Source of the DNA: Agapanthus africanus
Taxonomy: Eukaryota > Streptophyta > Magnoliopsida > Asparagales > Amaryllidaceae
Direction: 5' to 3'
NCBI GenBank assembly: GCA_030015575.1
Contig: JASDDO010000019.1
Coordinates: 512,464,986-512,528,985, forward strand
Length of the DNA: 64,000 nucleotides
In this document: positions 33,783-44,254 of the stretch, piece after piece
How the letters are laid out: each line of letters starts with the position of its first letter
How positions within the stretch are numbered: position 1 is the first letter of the stretch
Position numbers and translations under genes: made by a program
Notes under the pieces: model-generated
Databases searched by the model: none
Told to the model about the DNA's origin: nothing
What the model saw: only the letters and a program-made list of their open reading frames with translations

Positions 33783-34630
33783 TGCAAAAAGAAGAGGGAC
33801 GGAGATCAACTGTCAGTATTATAATTTTTAATTTCTGACACTTGGAACTTTAAAAGTTGTACCACACTGCAATGCAGTGGAAAGGGGACCAAAGGGGGAC
33901 CCACAAAATCTAGATGACAATGCATCAGTTAATAAGACAGCCCCATCATTGGATGAGACTGTCAATTTATGAGGAGATCCCTAAAAGAATATTCTCATTA
34001 AATGAGAAATCCCTTGAGACAAGGAGAAAATCTCCCTTTTCAGAGCAAAGCTCTGTCACAGAGTTACACTTGTCAAACTCTGGTCACAAGGGAATAAGAT
34101 TCCTTAAAAGAGCCTAGCTCTGTAATAATGATGGAAAAATCCATCAAAACAAAAAATTAACTCCTAAAAAATTTAAAAAAAATCTGGGATCTTAAAGATC
34201 CATGAAAACTCTTAAGAGTTCTTCATTTTTAGATCAAAAAAATCTATATTTTGTCCATGAGCAAAGCTCTGTTCATGGGTTAAAAACCCTGAAACAAGAT
34301 CTGTTTAGATCTATGGATTCTTGAGAGCAAGGCTCTGTTGGTGAAACCCCAAAGGGGTTTTCTTTAGATCAAAGATCTATGAGAGCAAGGATCTGTCAAT
34401 TAAAATTAATTTAATTTAATTTAAGTTAATTTTACCTAAAAGTTTCTAGAGTTTAACTCTTAACATTCTTGAAAGCAAGAGCAAGGCTCTGAAGTTCTGA
34501 GAATAAGAATTCTTGAAGATGAAAATCATCTGAGGAGGACCAAGGGTCCTATTTATAGGCGCTTGAACACCCCTTCAACTCCTGAGTTGATCCAACGGAT
34601 CAGATCTTGTCACCGCTGCACTCACGTGTA
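33783..34630. other. AT-rich region with repeated AGAGC-AAR-GCTCT palindromes
   Basis: Noncoding stretch between the antisense gene and the G 3' LTR. The short inverted repeat AGAGCAAAGCTCTG or a variant occurs near 34040, 34110, 34258, 34324, 34382 and 34476, and again inside both LTRs (8416, 8556, 34677, 34809). The promoter of the antisense gene should lie here or in the LTR. Confidence 0.6.
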
Positions 34631-34644
34631 CGCCACGTGAGCGC

Positions 34645-34661
34645 AATGGTAGGGAGGCATT
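34645..34661 (+). other. Candidate G polypurine tract
   Basis: ATGGTAGGGAGGCAT precedes the 3' LTR start TGTTTCCCCC at 34662. Confidence 0.55.
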
Positions 34662-36868
34662 TGTTTCCCCCAATCAAAGCAAAGCTCTGTTTGAATTTCA
34701 AAAATTCAAAAATTAAAGCAACGCTTCAGATTCCTTGCACTGCGCGCAACGCGCCACGTGTCAAAAGCAGACACGTCAGCGCTGCGCTGAAGACAGCACA
34801 CCCAATCACAGCAAGGCTCTGTTTTAAAATGAAAATAAAAATAAAGGAAGCAACGCTTCAGTTGACTTGCGCCCTGCGCTGCGCGACATGTGTCACGCAG
34901 TTGCGCCGCGCTCTGCGCTGCGAGATACGTGTCAGCGCAGTTGCGCCGCGCTCTGCGCTGCGCGACACGTGTGAAACGCAGGTGCGCTTGCGCCAACTGT
35001 GCCAGCAATTAAACAATAAAATCCTGGAAAGATCTTTCCAATCTTGTTAAAAACAAGAAGATTATCTTCTGTAAAATAGAGCCCTTGGATCAAAGATCCG
35101 ACGGTGGGAAAATATCCCCAGATCAATCAGGGAAAGATCTATGTAACCAACCTAACAAACTAATTGGCCCTATATGAAGGCCCCTAGACTTCAAGTCTAA
35201 AACATACACATACAGAGAGAAAAGATACAGAACTCCTCTAAAACTTTGAGAAGAACTCAAAGAAAAGAAAAGGTAAACCTTTGAAAAAAAAAGAAGAAGT
35301 TCTTCTAAAAAGATCAGTGATCTAAGAACAAAATCAAAGATCCTCAATAAAAAAAATTAATAATAATAAAAAAATAAGTAATTTTACTTCTTTATCAGAT
35401 CTTTCGATCTATATAAAGTCATTGCCTTTTGATGAACCACTGGTTCTTGAAATTTGAGGTAGAACCTCTCTGGAAAAAGAAAAACTTATTTTTCTTTGAT
35501 CTAAATTTGATCAAGATATTAAATAGTGCCTTGCACTTTTGAAATTTGCACTGTTGCGCTCCTTGGATTGGCGCAAGCCACCAGAGAGCGCCACATGTCA
35601 ATCACAGAACAACTGCGCCTTGCGCTTCTAAAAACAGAGCACTACTCTCTTGGTTTGGCGCAAGTCACCAGAGTGCGTCACATGTCAACAGCGCACTAGC
35701 GCAGCGCACTGGCGCAGCGCCCTGCGCTAACAGACTTGCAATCACCAGCGCGTAACACGTGTCACCTCCACATGAATTTGCGCCTTGCACTCCTCATTTG
35801 GTGCAAAGCGCCTGACAAGCCACGTGGGGCATTGTCAGAACATTTAATGCAGTGCATTATTAAAAGGGGCAGAGCCCAATAAAAAGGTCTATCAGACCAA
35901 ATAAAAAAAACGCAGTGAATTATTAAAAAGGGCAGAGCCCAAATAAAGGCTTGACAGGCCAAACACAAATAAAATGTTGAATATTCTCAACTGGACTTAG
36001 CCCAATTCTATCCATAAGTCCTCAAATTAAATTAACTGAGCACGACTGCTCTCTCAAATCAATTTACACCCGGTTCAAGGATACATCTCTGAACTCCTAT
36101 GATATTTGTCGTTGTAATTCTTCAACGTTGTCAGAGAGGTGACGGGTCCCGACAACCACACATTGCTACGGACTGTGGGGTCCTTAAACTCATGGACTAA
36201 TGCGTCCTTAAACCAATATTCGTCCCCAAAATGGGAATGTTGGACCACCATGTCCCTAAACTGGAGATGGACCACCATGTCCTTAAACTGGCAATGGACC
36301 ACTATGTCCCTAAACTAGAACAATAGAGCCCAAATGCTCTTTTGTCGGATCTAAACTATCCCGCTAAGTTGATCTTAGTCTCAAATTAGACTAACGTATC
36401 CTTAATAAACGTTTGAGTTGATCTTAGCCTCAAATATGGCTAACGTATCCTTAAACCAAAACCCCAAACCCAAATCTAAGAAAATACGGATTTGAACTAA
36501 TCCACGTCCTACGGGCGATGACATGAATTAGTCTCCGTATACAATCCACGGGCAACCACAAACAAAACAAACACCCACGACACGAAGTGACCAGCTAGAG
36601 AAGGAGAAAGTTTTTACCGCGATGCGGTAGCGTAATTAACTGCAGGGGCTTGCGCCTGCAGGGAAGAGCGTCCCCATAATCAAAAACTCCTCAGACGAGG
36701 GGGAATCTGACGAAGTCTGCTACATCGGCCGCATCCGTTTAAACCTTCGATACACGGTGCCATAAATCAACTTGGCATCTTCGGAGAGGTGGACGGATAG
36801 CACCTATTAGCATCTGCCCCGAATTTCAGGCAAGACGTCTCTGTCGCGCCGTCTTTCGGAGGGGAACA
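34662..36868 (+). repeat. G 3' LTR
   Basis: A 2207-bp LTR, TGTTTCCCCC...GGGGAACA, followed by ATACG. It holds a 27-bp triple repeat at 36244-36320 (the A1 target site in the other LTR) and adjacent stem-loops at 36375-36394 and 36424-36443. Confidence 0.95.
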
Positions 36869-36873
36869 ATACG
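36869..36873. repeat. Target duplication ATACG, right of G
   Basis: Identical to 8399-8403. After it the B leader resumes with CATATTTACTTACG. Confidence 0.95.
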
Positions 36874-37535
36874 CATATTTACTTACGTTGATGACATGTG
36901 ATGTTATGTGTTGATGTGATATGTTATATTGGATCGTCGTGTTTTGAATAGCCGGTTTTTTTTATGTGAGATGAGAGTTTTTCATTTTCATTCATGTAAA
37001 AGATTGTATGTAATATTCTTTTATTAGGGCACTTCCGGGTTGAGGATGATGTCACCATTGATGTATATTATTTACTATTCCGCATTAGGATACACCCAAG
37101 GCGGGGAGCACAAGTAACCGGGTTCTATAGTCCAGTGGGAGACCATCTCGAGGAGTCGAGACCGGGTCTCCTAACTCTAGAATTGGTAGGTTTGCTTGTC
37201 GCTCTCGTAGGGGTCTAGGGATGTGGGATTGGCTATTCATCACGACCGTGGAATCCGTGTTTTATACAGGCTTAATTTAAAACCCGGAAATACTAGTATA
37301 TCCAATATTTCATATATGATTTTTGCTGCTGATATTCCGTGATGTGATCACTTTATATGTTGAGACGAATACTTATATTTTATATATATGATATATAATA
37401 AATATTAATACTTTCGTTTCTATGTGATGCTTAGGAAGAATAATTGATGGGACTTCATTAATGAGATTAATGAAATAAAAGAAACCTAAAAATGTTGTAG
37501 AAACTTATTTAAAAACTGGTAGCTCTGGTTCTTAC

Positions 37536-37795
37536 TTTGCATAGCGGTATTCCTTGTAGAATATCCAGCACCTTATTCGATAAGGAAAGAGCCGAGATCC
37601 CCTCACCGGGAGTGACCTCTTTAGAAATAACTGGACAATGCTACAAACCTCGGTTAGTCTTTTGATTGCTTCTCTAGTTTTTGTTTTGCATAGTGGTATT
37701 TGTGAAATATCCAGTAACTCATTCGATGAGGAAAGAGCCGAGATCCCATCACCGGGAGTGACCTCTTTAGCAAAACTAGTAAAAGTGTAAAAAAC
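37536..37795 (+). repeat. Duplicated leader module in B
   Basis: Two copies about 146 bp apart of a module with GCATAGYGGTATT, ATATCCAG, a stem-loop, and GAGCCGAGATCCC...CACCGGGAGTGACCTC. The stem-loops are CCTTAT-TCG-ATAAGG (37571-37585) and CTCAT-TCG-ATGAG (37718-37730). C has the same pair on the minus strand at 46922-46936 and 47067-47081. Confidence 0.85.
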
Positions 37796-37895
37796 ACTCC
37801 TTTTCAAAATCACTCGATCCTACAACGATATCAAGTTCGAAGAGTTAAAGGTTTACCCTCCGTCATTTTAGGAAGTAGAGTACTTAGTATTCGTG

Positions 37896-38100
37896 CTGCG
37901 TATGTTGACTATAGTTAAGGCGCAGTGTTTGGTAACTAAGTGATGTCTTCCTACACTGCATATGATGCGATTAGTTAGGACATTCATGTGATTATGTTGA
38001 CTATAGTTAAGGCTCATGTGAGTGGGTCTAATTAATCACGAAATGACGGGTAGAACTTGACTAGTGCTTATGATATGTTGATCATAGTTAAGGTCATAAG
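37896..38100 (+). other. B leader triple stem-loop array
   Basis: Inner stems lie at 37905-37918 (TTGAC-TATA-GTTAA), 37997-38010 (the same) and 38078-38091 (TTGAT-CATA-GTTAA), each followed by GG. Outer stems: CTGCG/CGCAG for copy 1 and CTTATGA/TCATAAG for copy 3. All fit with G-U pairs allowed. Confidence 0.75.
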
Positions 38101-38545
38101 TGCTAAGGGTAAAAACCATTATCGGGAATTTCAAGTGTTGAAATTTGCAATGAGATTGCATACCTTGTATGAGATAGTTGGATCCCGATACCTACTGCGA
38201 GTAAGAGTTACTCCTGGAAGAATTTTACACATTACAATTAGCCGATCAAGTAGGTGTCTAGAAAGGTCTTAACAGGGTTACGCCCCTAGGAAAACGAGGT
38301 TTATTTTAATTAGGTCCGTGCGAAAGCACGAGGAACCTCCCTCAAAGTACCGACACTGGCCTGGCCGAAAGATTGGCGAATTTGTAGGGTGTAATTAATC
38401 CCGGCCAGTCTTACCATTTAGGGTTTGAAGGATGATTTGATAAAAACTGTGGGAGCCATCCTGATTAGATAAAATAATAACCAATCTGATTTTGCAAGAG
38501 CGCACGCAGAGTGTTTTCTTCTCTCTCTCTCTCCAGGCAGCGACC

Positions 38546-40576
38546 ATGTCACGCCTTAATCAAGATAATAATATGGATTTATTGACCGGACCCGCTTGTT
38601 ATACTGAGCTGGGGAACGTTGATCCCACTCTACCTTATAATTTTTATAAGACCGAGCAGGAGATAGGGGATTAACAGGATTCCCGTGCCGCCCAAACGAA
38701 GAAAGTGCATGATGATGCATCTTCTTCGGGTGTGTTTGTTACAAAGAATTTTTTCTCAGTACCTTCTACGTCCTGGGTATGAGATGCCGGATCAGGATCC
38801 CACATATGTAATATGTTGCATGGGCTACAGATAGGTAGAGAACTAGGAATGAGTGATAAGTTTCAAGAGTTCGAAACGGTGCAATTGTTGCAGCCAAAGT
38901 CGTTGGCGGTTATCACCCTGTATTACCAAATACATTGATTCTGAACGAATATTATTGGATACCGAACCTGATATACAACATCATATCAGTCTCTTTATTT
39001 AGTAAAGAAGGATATAATTTTTTATTGATGGATAATGTTTTAAACATTTTCTATATCAAGAGTTGATCGGATCAGGCATGTTATCTAATGGCATATACGT
39101 TCTAAATCAAACTGCAGTTCTTAACGTACAAAACACACACCAGGGGAAGAGTTCAGAAATGAACGAATCCTTCTTGAGGCATTATAGACTAAGTCATATC
39201 AATGCGACCCGACTAGCTAAGTTATATTAAGATGCATATTTAAATCAGTTTGAATTTACATCTTATGAAACTTGCCAGTCATGTCACAAAGATAAAATGA
39301 CCATAGCTCCGTTTACTGGAAACAGAGAAAGAGTTAGTGAACTCTTGGGATTAATAAATGATGATGTATGTAGGTCCCCTGTCTACACATACCAGGACTG
39401 GTTCTTTGTACTTCATTACATTCACTGATTATCTCTCAAGATTCGGACATATGTTCCTATTGAAACACAGGCCTGAAGCTTTTGAGAAATTCAAAGAATA
39501 TAATTCTGAAGTAGAGAACCAAAACGGGTATAAGTATTATGTCCTTTGATGTGATCAGGGAGGAGAATACTTGAGCATGGAGTTCCTGGAAAATTCAAAA
39601 GGAGAATGAGATTCTCTCTCGGCATTACTCCTTCGCATACACCACAGCACAACGGTGTATCGCGGTGGAGCAATCTCACCCTATTAGATATGGTGCACTC
39701 TATGATGAGTACTACTGAGTTGCCTATTTCCTTTTTGGGAATTATGCACTTGAGAAGTTGCATACCTATTGAATAGGGTTCCAACCAAATCAGGTGCCTA
39801 CCACTCCATATGAGATATGGTATGGGAAGAGCCCATGTCTAAAGTAAATTAAGATTTTGGGTTGTCCGGCCTATGTCTAAAAGCAAAATCCGGACAAGCT
39901 CGAGGCAAGGTCAGTTCTGTGGAAGTTGGTTGGATATCCCAAGCATTTGCAAGGGAATATCTTCTACCGCACCGAGGAACAAAATGTGTTTTATTTCTCG
40001 GCATGCCACCTTTTTAGAAAAGGAATTTTTTATGGATAAATTAGTGGCCATGAGGTAGAACTGGAATAAGTTCCAGTTATACAAACTACAGCTGATGATT
40101 TGGTAGAACCGGAGGATTCAATTGCTACCGATGAACCTCAGCCTCTCCGCCGATCTGGTAGGGTTCCTCATCTGCCTGAGAGATACTTCGATTTTCTCAA
40201 TGACAGTGGGAGCGAGGATTGCATCATGAGATGATGACCCAACTAAGTTTTGAGTAGGCCATTAAGAGTGGGGACTCTCTAAGAATGGCTGGATGCTAAG
40301 AGATCGGAGATGGAATCTATATACACCAACAAAGTATGGACTTTGGTTACTATATCTGAAGGGTTAAACCCCCATCAGGAGGAAGTATATATTAAGAAGA
40401 TTACTTGGTGTAGATGGAAAAGTTGAGACTTTCAAAGCTATACTTGTTGTAAAAGGTTTTCGTCATCGACCAGGTGTGGATTATGATGAAACCTTTTCTC
40501 CAGTGGCTATCTTTAGTCTATCCGGATACTACTTGACATTGCTACATACCATGACTATGATATCTAGCGGTTGGGT
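38546..40576 (+). pseudogene. pol: B pol remnant, N-terminal peptide to RT
   Basis: Starts at ATG 38546 (MSRLNQDNNMDLLTG), closely matching the start of the C frame, and reaches a stop 42 codons on. There is no gag. Downstream fragments in several frames match C in order. Protease has a stop just before its active site, which reads D-A-G, not D-T-G, at 38783. Integrase pieces lie at 39150-39550, including HTRTGSLYFITFTDYLSRFGHMF at about 39380-39450. The integrase tail and start of RT lie at 39870-40570. Many stops and frameshifts are present. C is inserted at 40576 inside the RT stretch that corresponds to QMDVKTAFLNG in A1. The piece resumes at 51186. Confidence 0.85.
40572..40576. repeat. 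Target duplication TGGGT, left of C
   Basis: TGGGT occurs here and at 51181-51185, directly after the C 5' LTR end. Confidence 0.95.
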
Positions 40577-42797
40577 TGTAGGGTTCCTAGGCATGCAAAT
40601 GAAGTCTCACAAGGCATCAACCATGCCAATTTCAAATTTTACGAGTGCCGAGAAACCCTAATACGGATCGTTAACTAGAATTTTAGGCGAAAAGTTAAGC
40701 TAGTTAACATCTTAACTAAAAGTGAGAAGCTACAACCTTTGTAGATCCGGTTCTCCACTTCCTTAGCTCCACGTAGACGTCCTCTCGCTGTCCTAGTCGG
40801 ATCTCGGACTCTAGCATCGGCTTCATCGGAGAAATGAGCGGACAAGTCGTCGGCTACGATGCCGAAGATGATCTACGTCGAGGTTACACAAGATCAAGCT
40901 CCAACTTCACCAAGTTGTGAAACTTGTGAAGAAAACACCCTATACTACTTGGCAAGAGGTAGAGGGTGAAGAAATAGGAGGTGGGTTCACTTTAGAATTG
41001 GATTTCTCACACTTTTGCTCAAGATGCCATTGATGAAGACAAGCTTTCCTTCTTGATGAAGATGATGAAGAAGAAGAAAAGATATGATAAGTATTGTGTA
41101 AAAATAGAAAATAAATGTGAATACTTATCATATACTAACTATGGTAAGGTGTAGAGAATAGATCATGGTTAGTTAGAATGGTTAGGGTTAAGTATGAAGA
41201 CAAAATGGTAACAAAGACAAACCTTCATGAAGCTTCAACTAAATCCAAATAATGCCACCATTTTCTTCATAATCTTTTCCAAAATCAATAAATAAATAAA
41301 TGAGCAAGAAAAAGAAAACCCTAACCATTACACAACCATGGTTTAATCTTTACACAAAACACAAGTTATCTTGCAACATCAAACATGATACAATCAAGTG
41401 CACACAAAAAATATATCGCATATACAATGTGCACTACAAGTGAGAAAATCCCTTTAAAGTGAACCAATACTAGTTAATGTAAAGTAATATATCAAATATA
41501 TAATTATACATTAAATCATTAAATCAACACTTGATTCAATGATCCGGTCATGTCGCACATAACCGACTAGTATCCAATGTATCGACTTATCGAATCAATC
41601 TTTGATTCGATAACTAGGTTATATCACATACAACCAATCGAAACATTCATCGCGAGAATGAAATACGGTATCACATACACGCATCATTCTCCGTCCCGCA
41701 CATATCTCATATGCGCCCCTATTTCGTTTCGCTTGAGCCAGGAAACCTCTGTGTAGGACTCTAAAGACTCGTCAATACGCCGGTAGCAGATGATGATCAT
41801 ATCAAGCACCCACAAGCCGCAAGCGGTCTGCCAAACGTAACGGCCATCCGGGTATTGAGCGATCAGAAGATCGACGAGCTAGCCCGCTCACACTCCTGTG
41901 AATCCAACCAGTAACACTTACCGTACAGTCCGGTCTGTTCGTCTGATATGTCGCATATCAAGTCTAGGGGTGGTAAACGTCAGACCCCAATAACCGATAA
42001 TTCGTGCCGATGTGAGGCTCATAATGGGTCGAGAAACTACTGGTAACACTTACCAGCAAATCTCTGATCAGCCCTGGCTAGGGACTTCCCTGTTACGGCC
42101 AATCGAGCACGGCGCAACATCAACCCCCAATACCGGGAGAGACGAAACCCCTCCTATCGCTCATTGCCTCCATGTGACTCGGGACTGTACCTAAAGACCA
42201 TCGTTTTGCACGCCCTCATGGACGTGGTAAGGTGGAGATCAAACTACAGTGGGAATCACACAAGACTCTATGACGATCTCGGGTCTACAGACTAACTTGT
42301 ACAAGTGTCACCTGAGAACTGCCATCTGACGTGAGGTATAATACCATCTGGGAGTTCTCGGCGAGTCCGTCCAGTGTACCCAGTCTCCACTGAGCACCCG
42401 TATACGATCTCTGATGTCAAACACCAATGGATATGGGATCATCCATCGCCCATCTCATGGGTCGAGAAGCGTATACGCTAGTCTACACTGGTATATCGAT
42501 GCCCCGTCTCGATATACCCACAACTAGGGACCTTGAAGGATGTACCTATGGACTACCACGTCCCCACTAGTATGATCTGCATCATAGTCCAGGTAGTCAA
42601 GTACTCATCCTAAGGGCTTTACCAACATGTAACTATTAGACAGTTTAAAGAGACAAGTGTACATGTTAAGATAAAGAGCAACCAGATAGCATACTATCAT
42701 ATCGATCAAGAAAGTCATCTCTATATATGTCAAAGCATCCAATATAAAATACATCATCTGTACAATACTGGCCTCCAGGGCATACATACAACTAACA
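40577..42797 (-). repeat. C 3' LTR
   Basis: 2221 bp, TGTTAGTTGTATG...AACCCTACA on the minus strand, directly after the polypurine tract at 42798-42812. Confidence 0.95.
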
Positions 42798-42812
42798 ATC
42801 TCCCGCTTGCAC
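42798..42812 (-). other. C polypurine tract
   Basis: Minus-strand GTGCAAGCGGGAGAT directly before the 3' LTR; one base differs from A1 and B. Confidence 0.9.
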
Positions 42813-44254
42813 TAGGGCCAGCTGCTGTAGTATCGCATACCGAGCATCCCGAAGAGTCTCTCAAACTGTATCTGGGGAATGGCCTTCGTGAGTGGATCCG
42901 CCGTGTTGTTCTTCGTGTCAACCCTCCTGACCTCGATCTCCCGGCGATCAATTATCTCCCGGATCAGGTGATACCGCCTCAGAATATGCCTGGATCGCTG
43001 ATAGGACCTGGGTTCCTTGGCCAAAGCCACCGCTCCATTGTTATCACAATACAAAGCTATTGGATGCTCAATGGATGGAACCACACCAAGTTCAGTAATG
43101 AACTTCTTGATCCAGACATCCTCTTTAGCAGCATCGTTGGCAGCGATGTATTCAGCCTCCATCGTCGAGTCTGCCACGGTTTCCTGCTTAGAACTCTTCC
43201 AGCTAACCGCCCCTCCGTAAAGGGTAAAGACAAATCCCGACTGCGACTTAGAGTCGTCCTTATCACTCTGGAAGCTTGAATCGGTAAAGGACTCCACTTG
43301 CAGTTCTCCGTTACCATACACCAAGAGCATCTCTTTAGTCCTTCGTAAGTACTTGAGAATGCTCTTCACAGCTGTCCACTGACTCTCTCCAGGATCAGCT
43401 TGATACCTGCTCACTACACTTAGTGAGTATGCTACATCGGGTCTGGTACATAGCATCGCGTACATGATAGAGCCTACAGCTGAAGCATAGGGTATCCCTT
43501 GCATGCGAGCTCTCTCCAAATCAGTCTTGGGAGGCATCTCTTTGGAGAGAGTGACTGCAGAGATCGTGGGAAAGTTCCCACGCTTGGATTCTTCCATACT
43601 AAACCTCTTTAGTATGGTGTCAATATACCTGGATTGGGACAATCCCAATATCCGTTTGGATCTATCTCTATAGATCCTAATTCCCAATATGCAGGAGGCA
43701 TCACCAAGATCTTTCATTGAGAATCTTTGTGATAAGAAGAGCTTGACCGATTGCAGCATAGGAATATCATTTCCTATCAAGAGTATGTCGTCCACGTACA
43801 ATACGAGGAAGACAACCTTACTCTCTGCTACCTTCTTGTAGATACAAGGTTCATCTGTGTTTTTGACGAAATCAAACTCTTTGATAACGACGTCAAAGCA
43901 GATGTTCCAACTCCGCGATGCTTGCTTTAATCCATAAATGGATTTAAGCAGCTTGCACACCTTCCCGCTGCTCCCACTGTCTACGAAGCCCTCTGGCTGA
44001 GTCATGTACACGCACTCTTCTAAATCACCGTTTAGAAAGGCGGTCTTAATATCCATTTGCCAGATTTCATAGTCATGATACGCAGCGATGGCAAGCATGA
44101 TCCGGATGGATTTAAGCATAGCCACTGGAGAAAAGGTTTCGTCATAGTCCACACCTGGTCTTTGACGAAAACCCTTTGCAACAAGTCTAGCTTTGAAAGT
44201 TTCCACTTTCCCATCTACACCAAGTTTTTTTCTTGAAGATCCACTTGCTCCCAA
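42812..44254 (-). pseudogene. pol: C reverse transcriptase-RNase H part of pol
   Basis: The 3' half of the C polyprotein, one frame off the upstream part because of a run of seven A on the sense strand (44231-44225). RT motifs are LVAKGFRQRPGVDYDE, WQMDIKTAFLNGDLEE and YGLKQASRSWN. The catalytic YVDD is near residue 150, and LSQRFSMKDLGDA follows. RNase H follows, with FTDSSFQSDKDD, MEAEYIAA, YCDNNGAVALAKEP and ADPLTKAIPQ. The frame ends two bases into the polypurine tract. Apart from the frameshift it is open throughout, which fits a recent insertion. The frameshift may be a mutation or a base-count slip in the homopolymer. Confidence 0.92.

Larger units (their letters stand above)
8404..36868 (+). 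mobile_element. G: large non-autonomous Tat-like Ty3/gypsy element
   Basis: Bounded by LTRs TGTTTCCC...GGGGAACA and the ATACG duplication. Order: 5' LTR (split by A1), primer site 21247-21265, decayed gag 21484-24863, tandem arrays 25150-28725, antisense PMD gene 29037-33776, an AT-rich tail, a purine tract, and 3' LTR 34662-36868. I find no protease, reverse transcriptase, RNase H or integrase motif. Tat-lineage elements are known for hypervariable tandem repeats downstream of the coding region and for extra antisense ORFs with a plant mobile domain, and both are present here. Without A1 the element is about 17.9 kb. Confidence 0.85.
36874..38545 (+). other. B untranslated leader, second part
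   Basis: Matches the reverse complement of the C leader (about 46095-47880) block by block. It includes the GGAGACC/GGTCTCC stem near 37138-37172, a two-fold module at about 37536-37795, the triple stem-loops 37896-38100, stem-loop 4 at 38199-38213, CCGACACTGGCCTGGCCGAA, GTGGGAGCCATCCTG, and a pyrimidine tract ending in CAG before the ATG at 38546. Confidence 0.8.

Noticed and set aside
44225..44231. Programmed frameshift at the A7 run in C pol
   Set aside because: A1 has no such run or shift at the same place and a Copia frameshift inside RT would make no sense; a mutation or homopolymer miscount is simpler.
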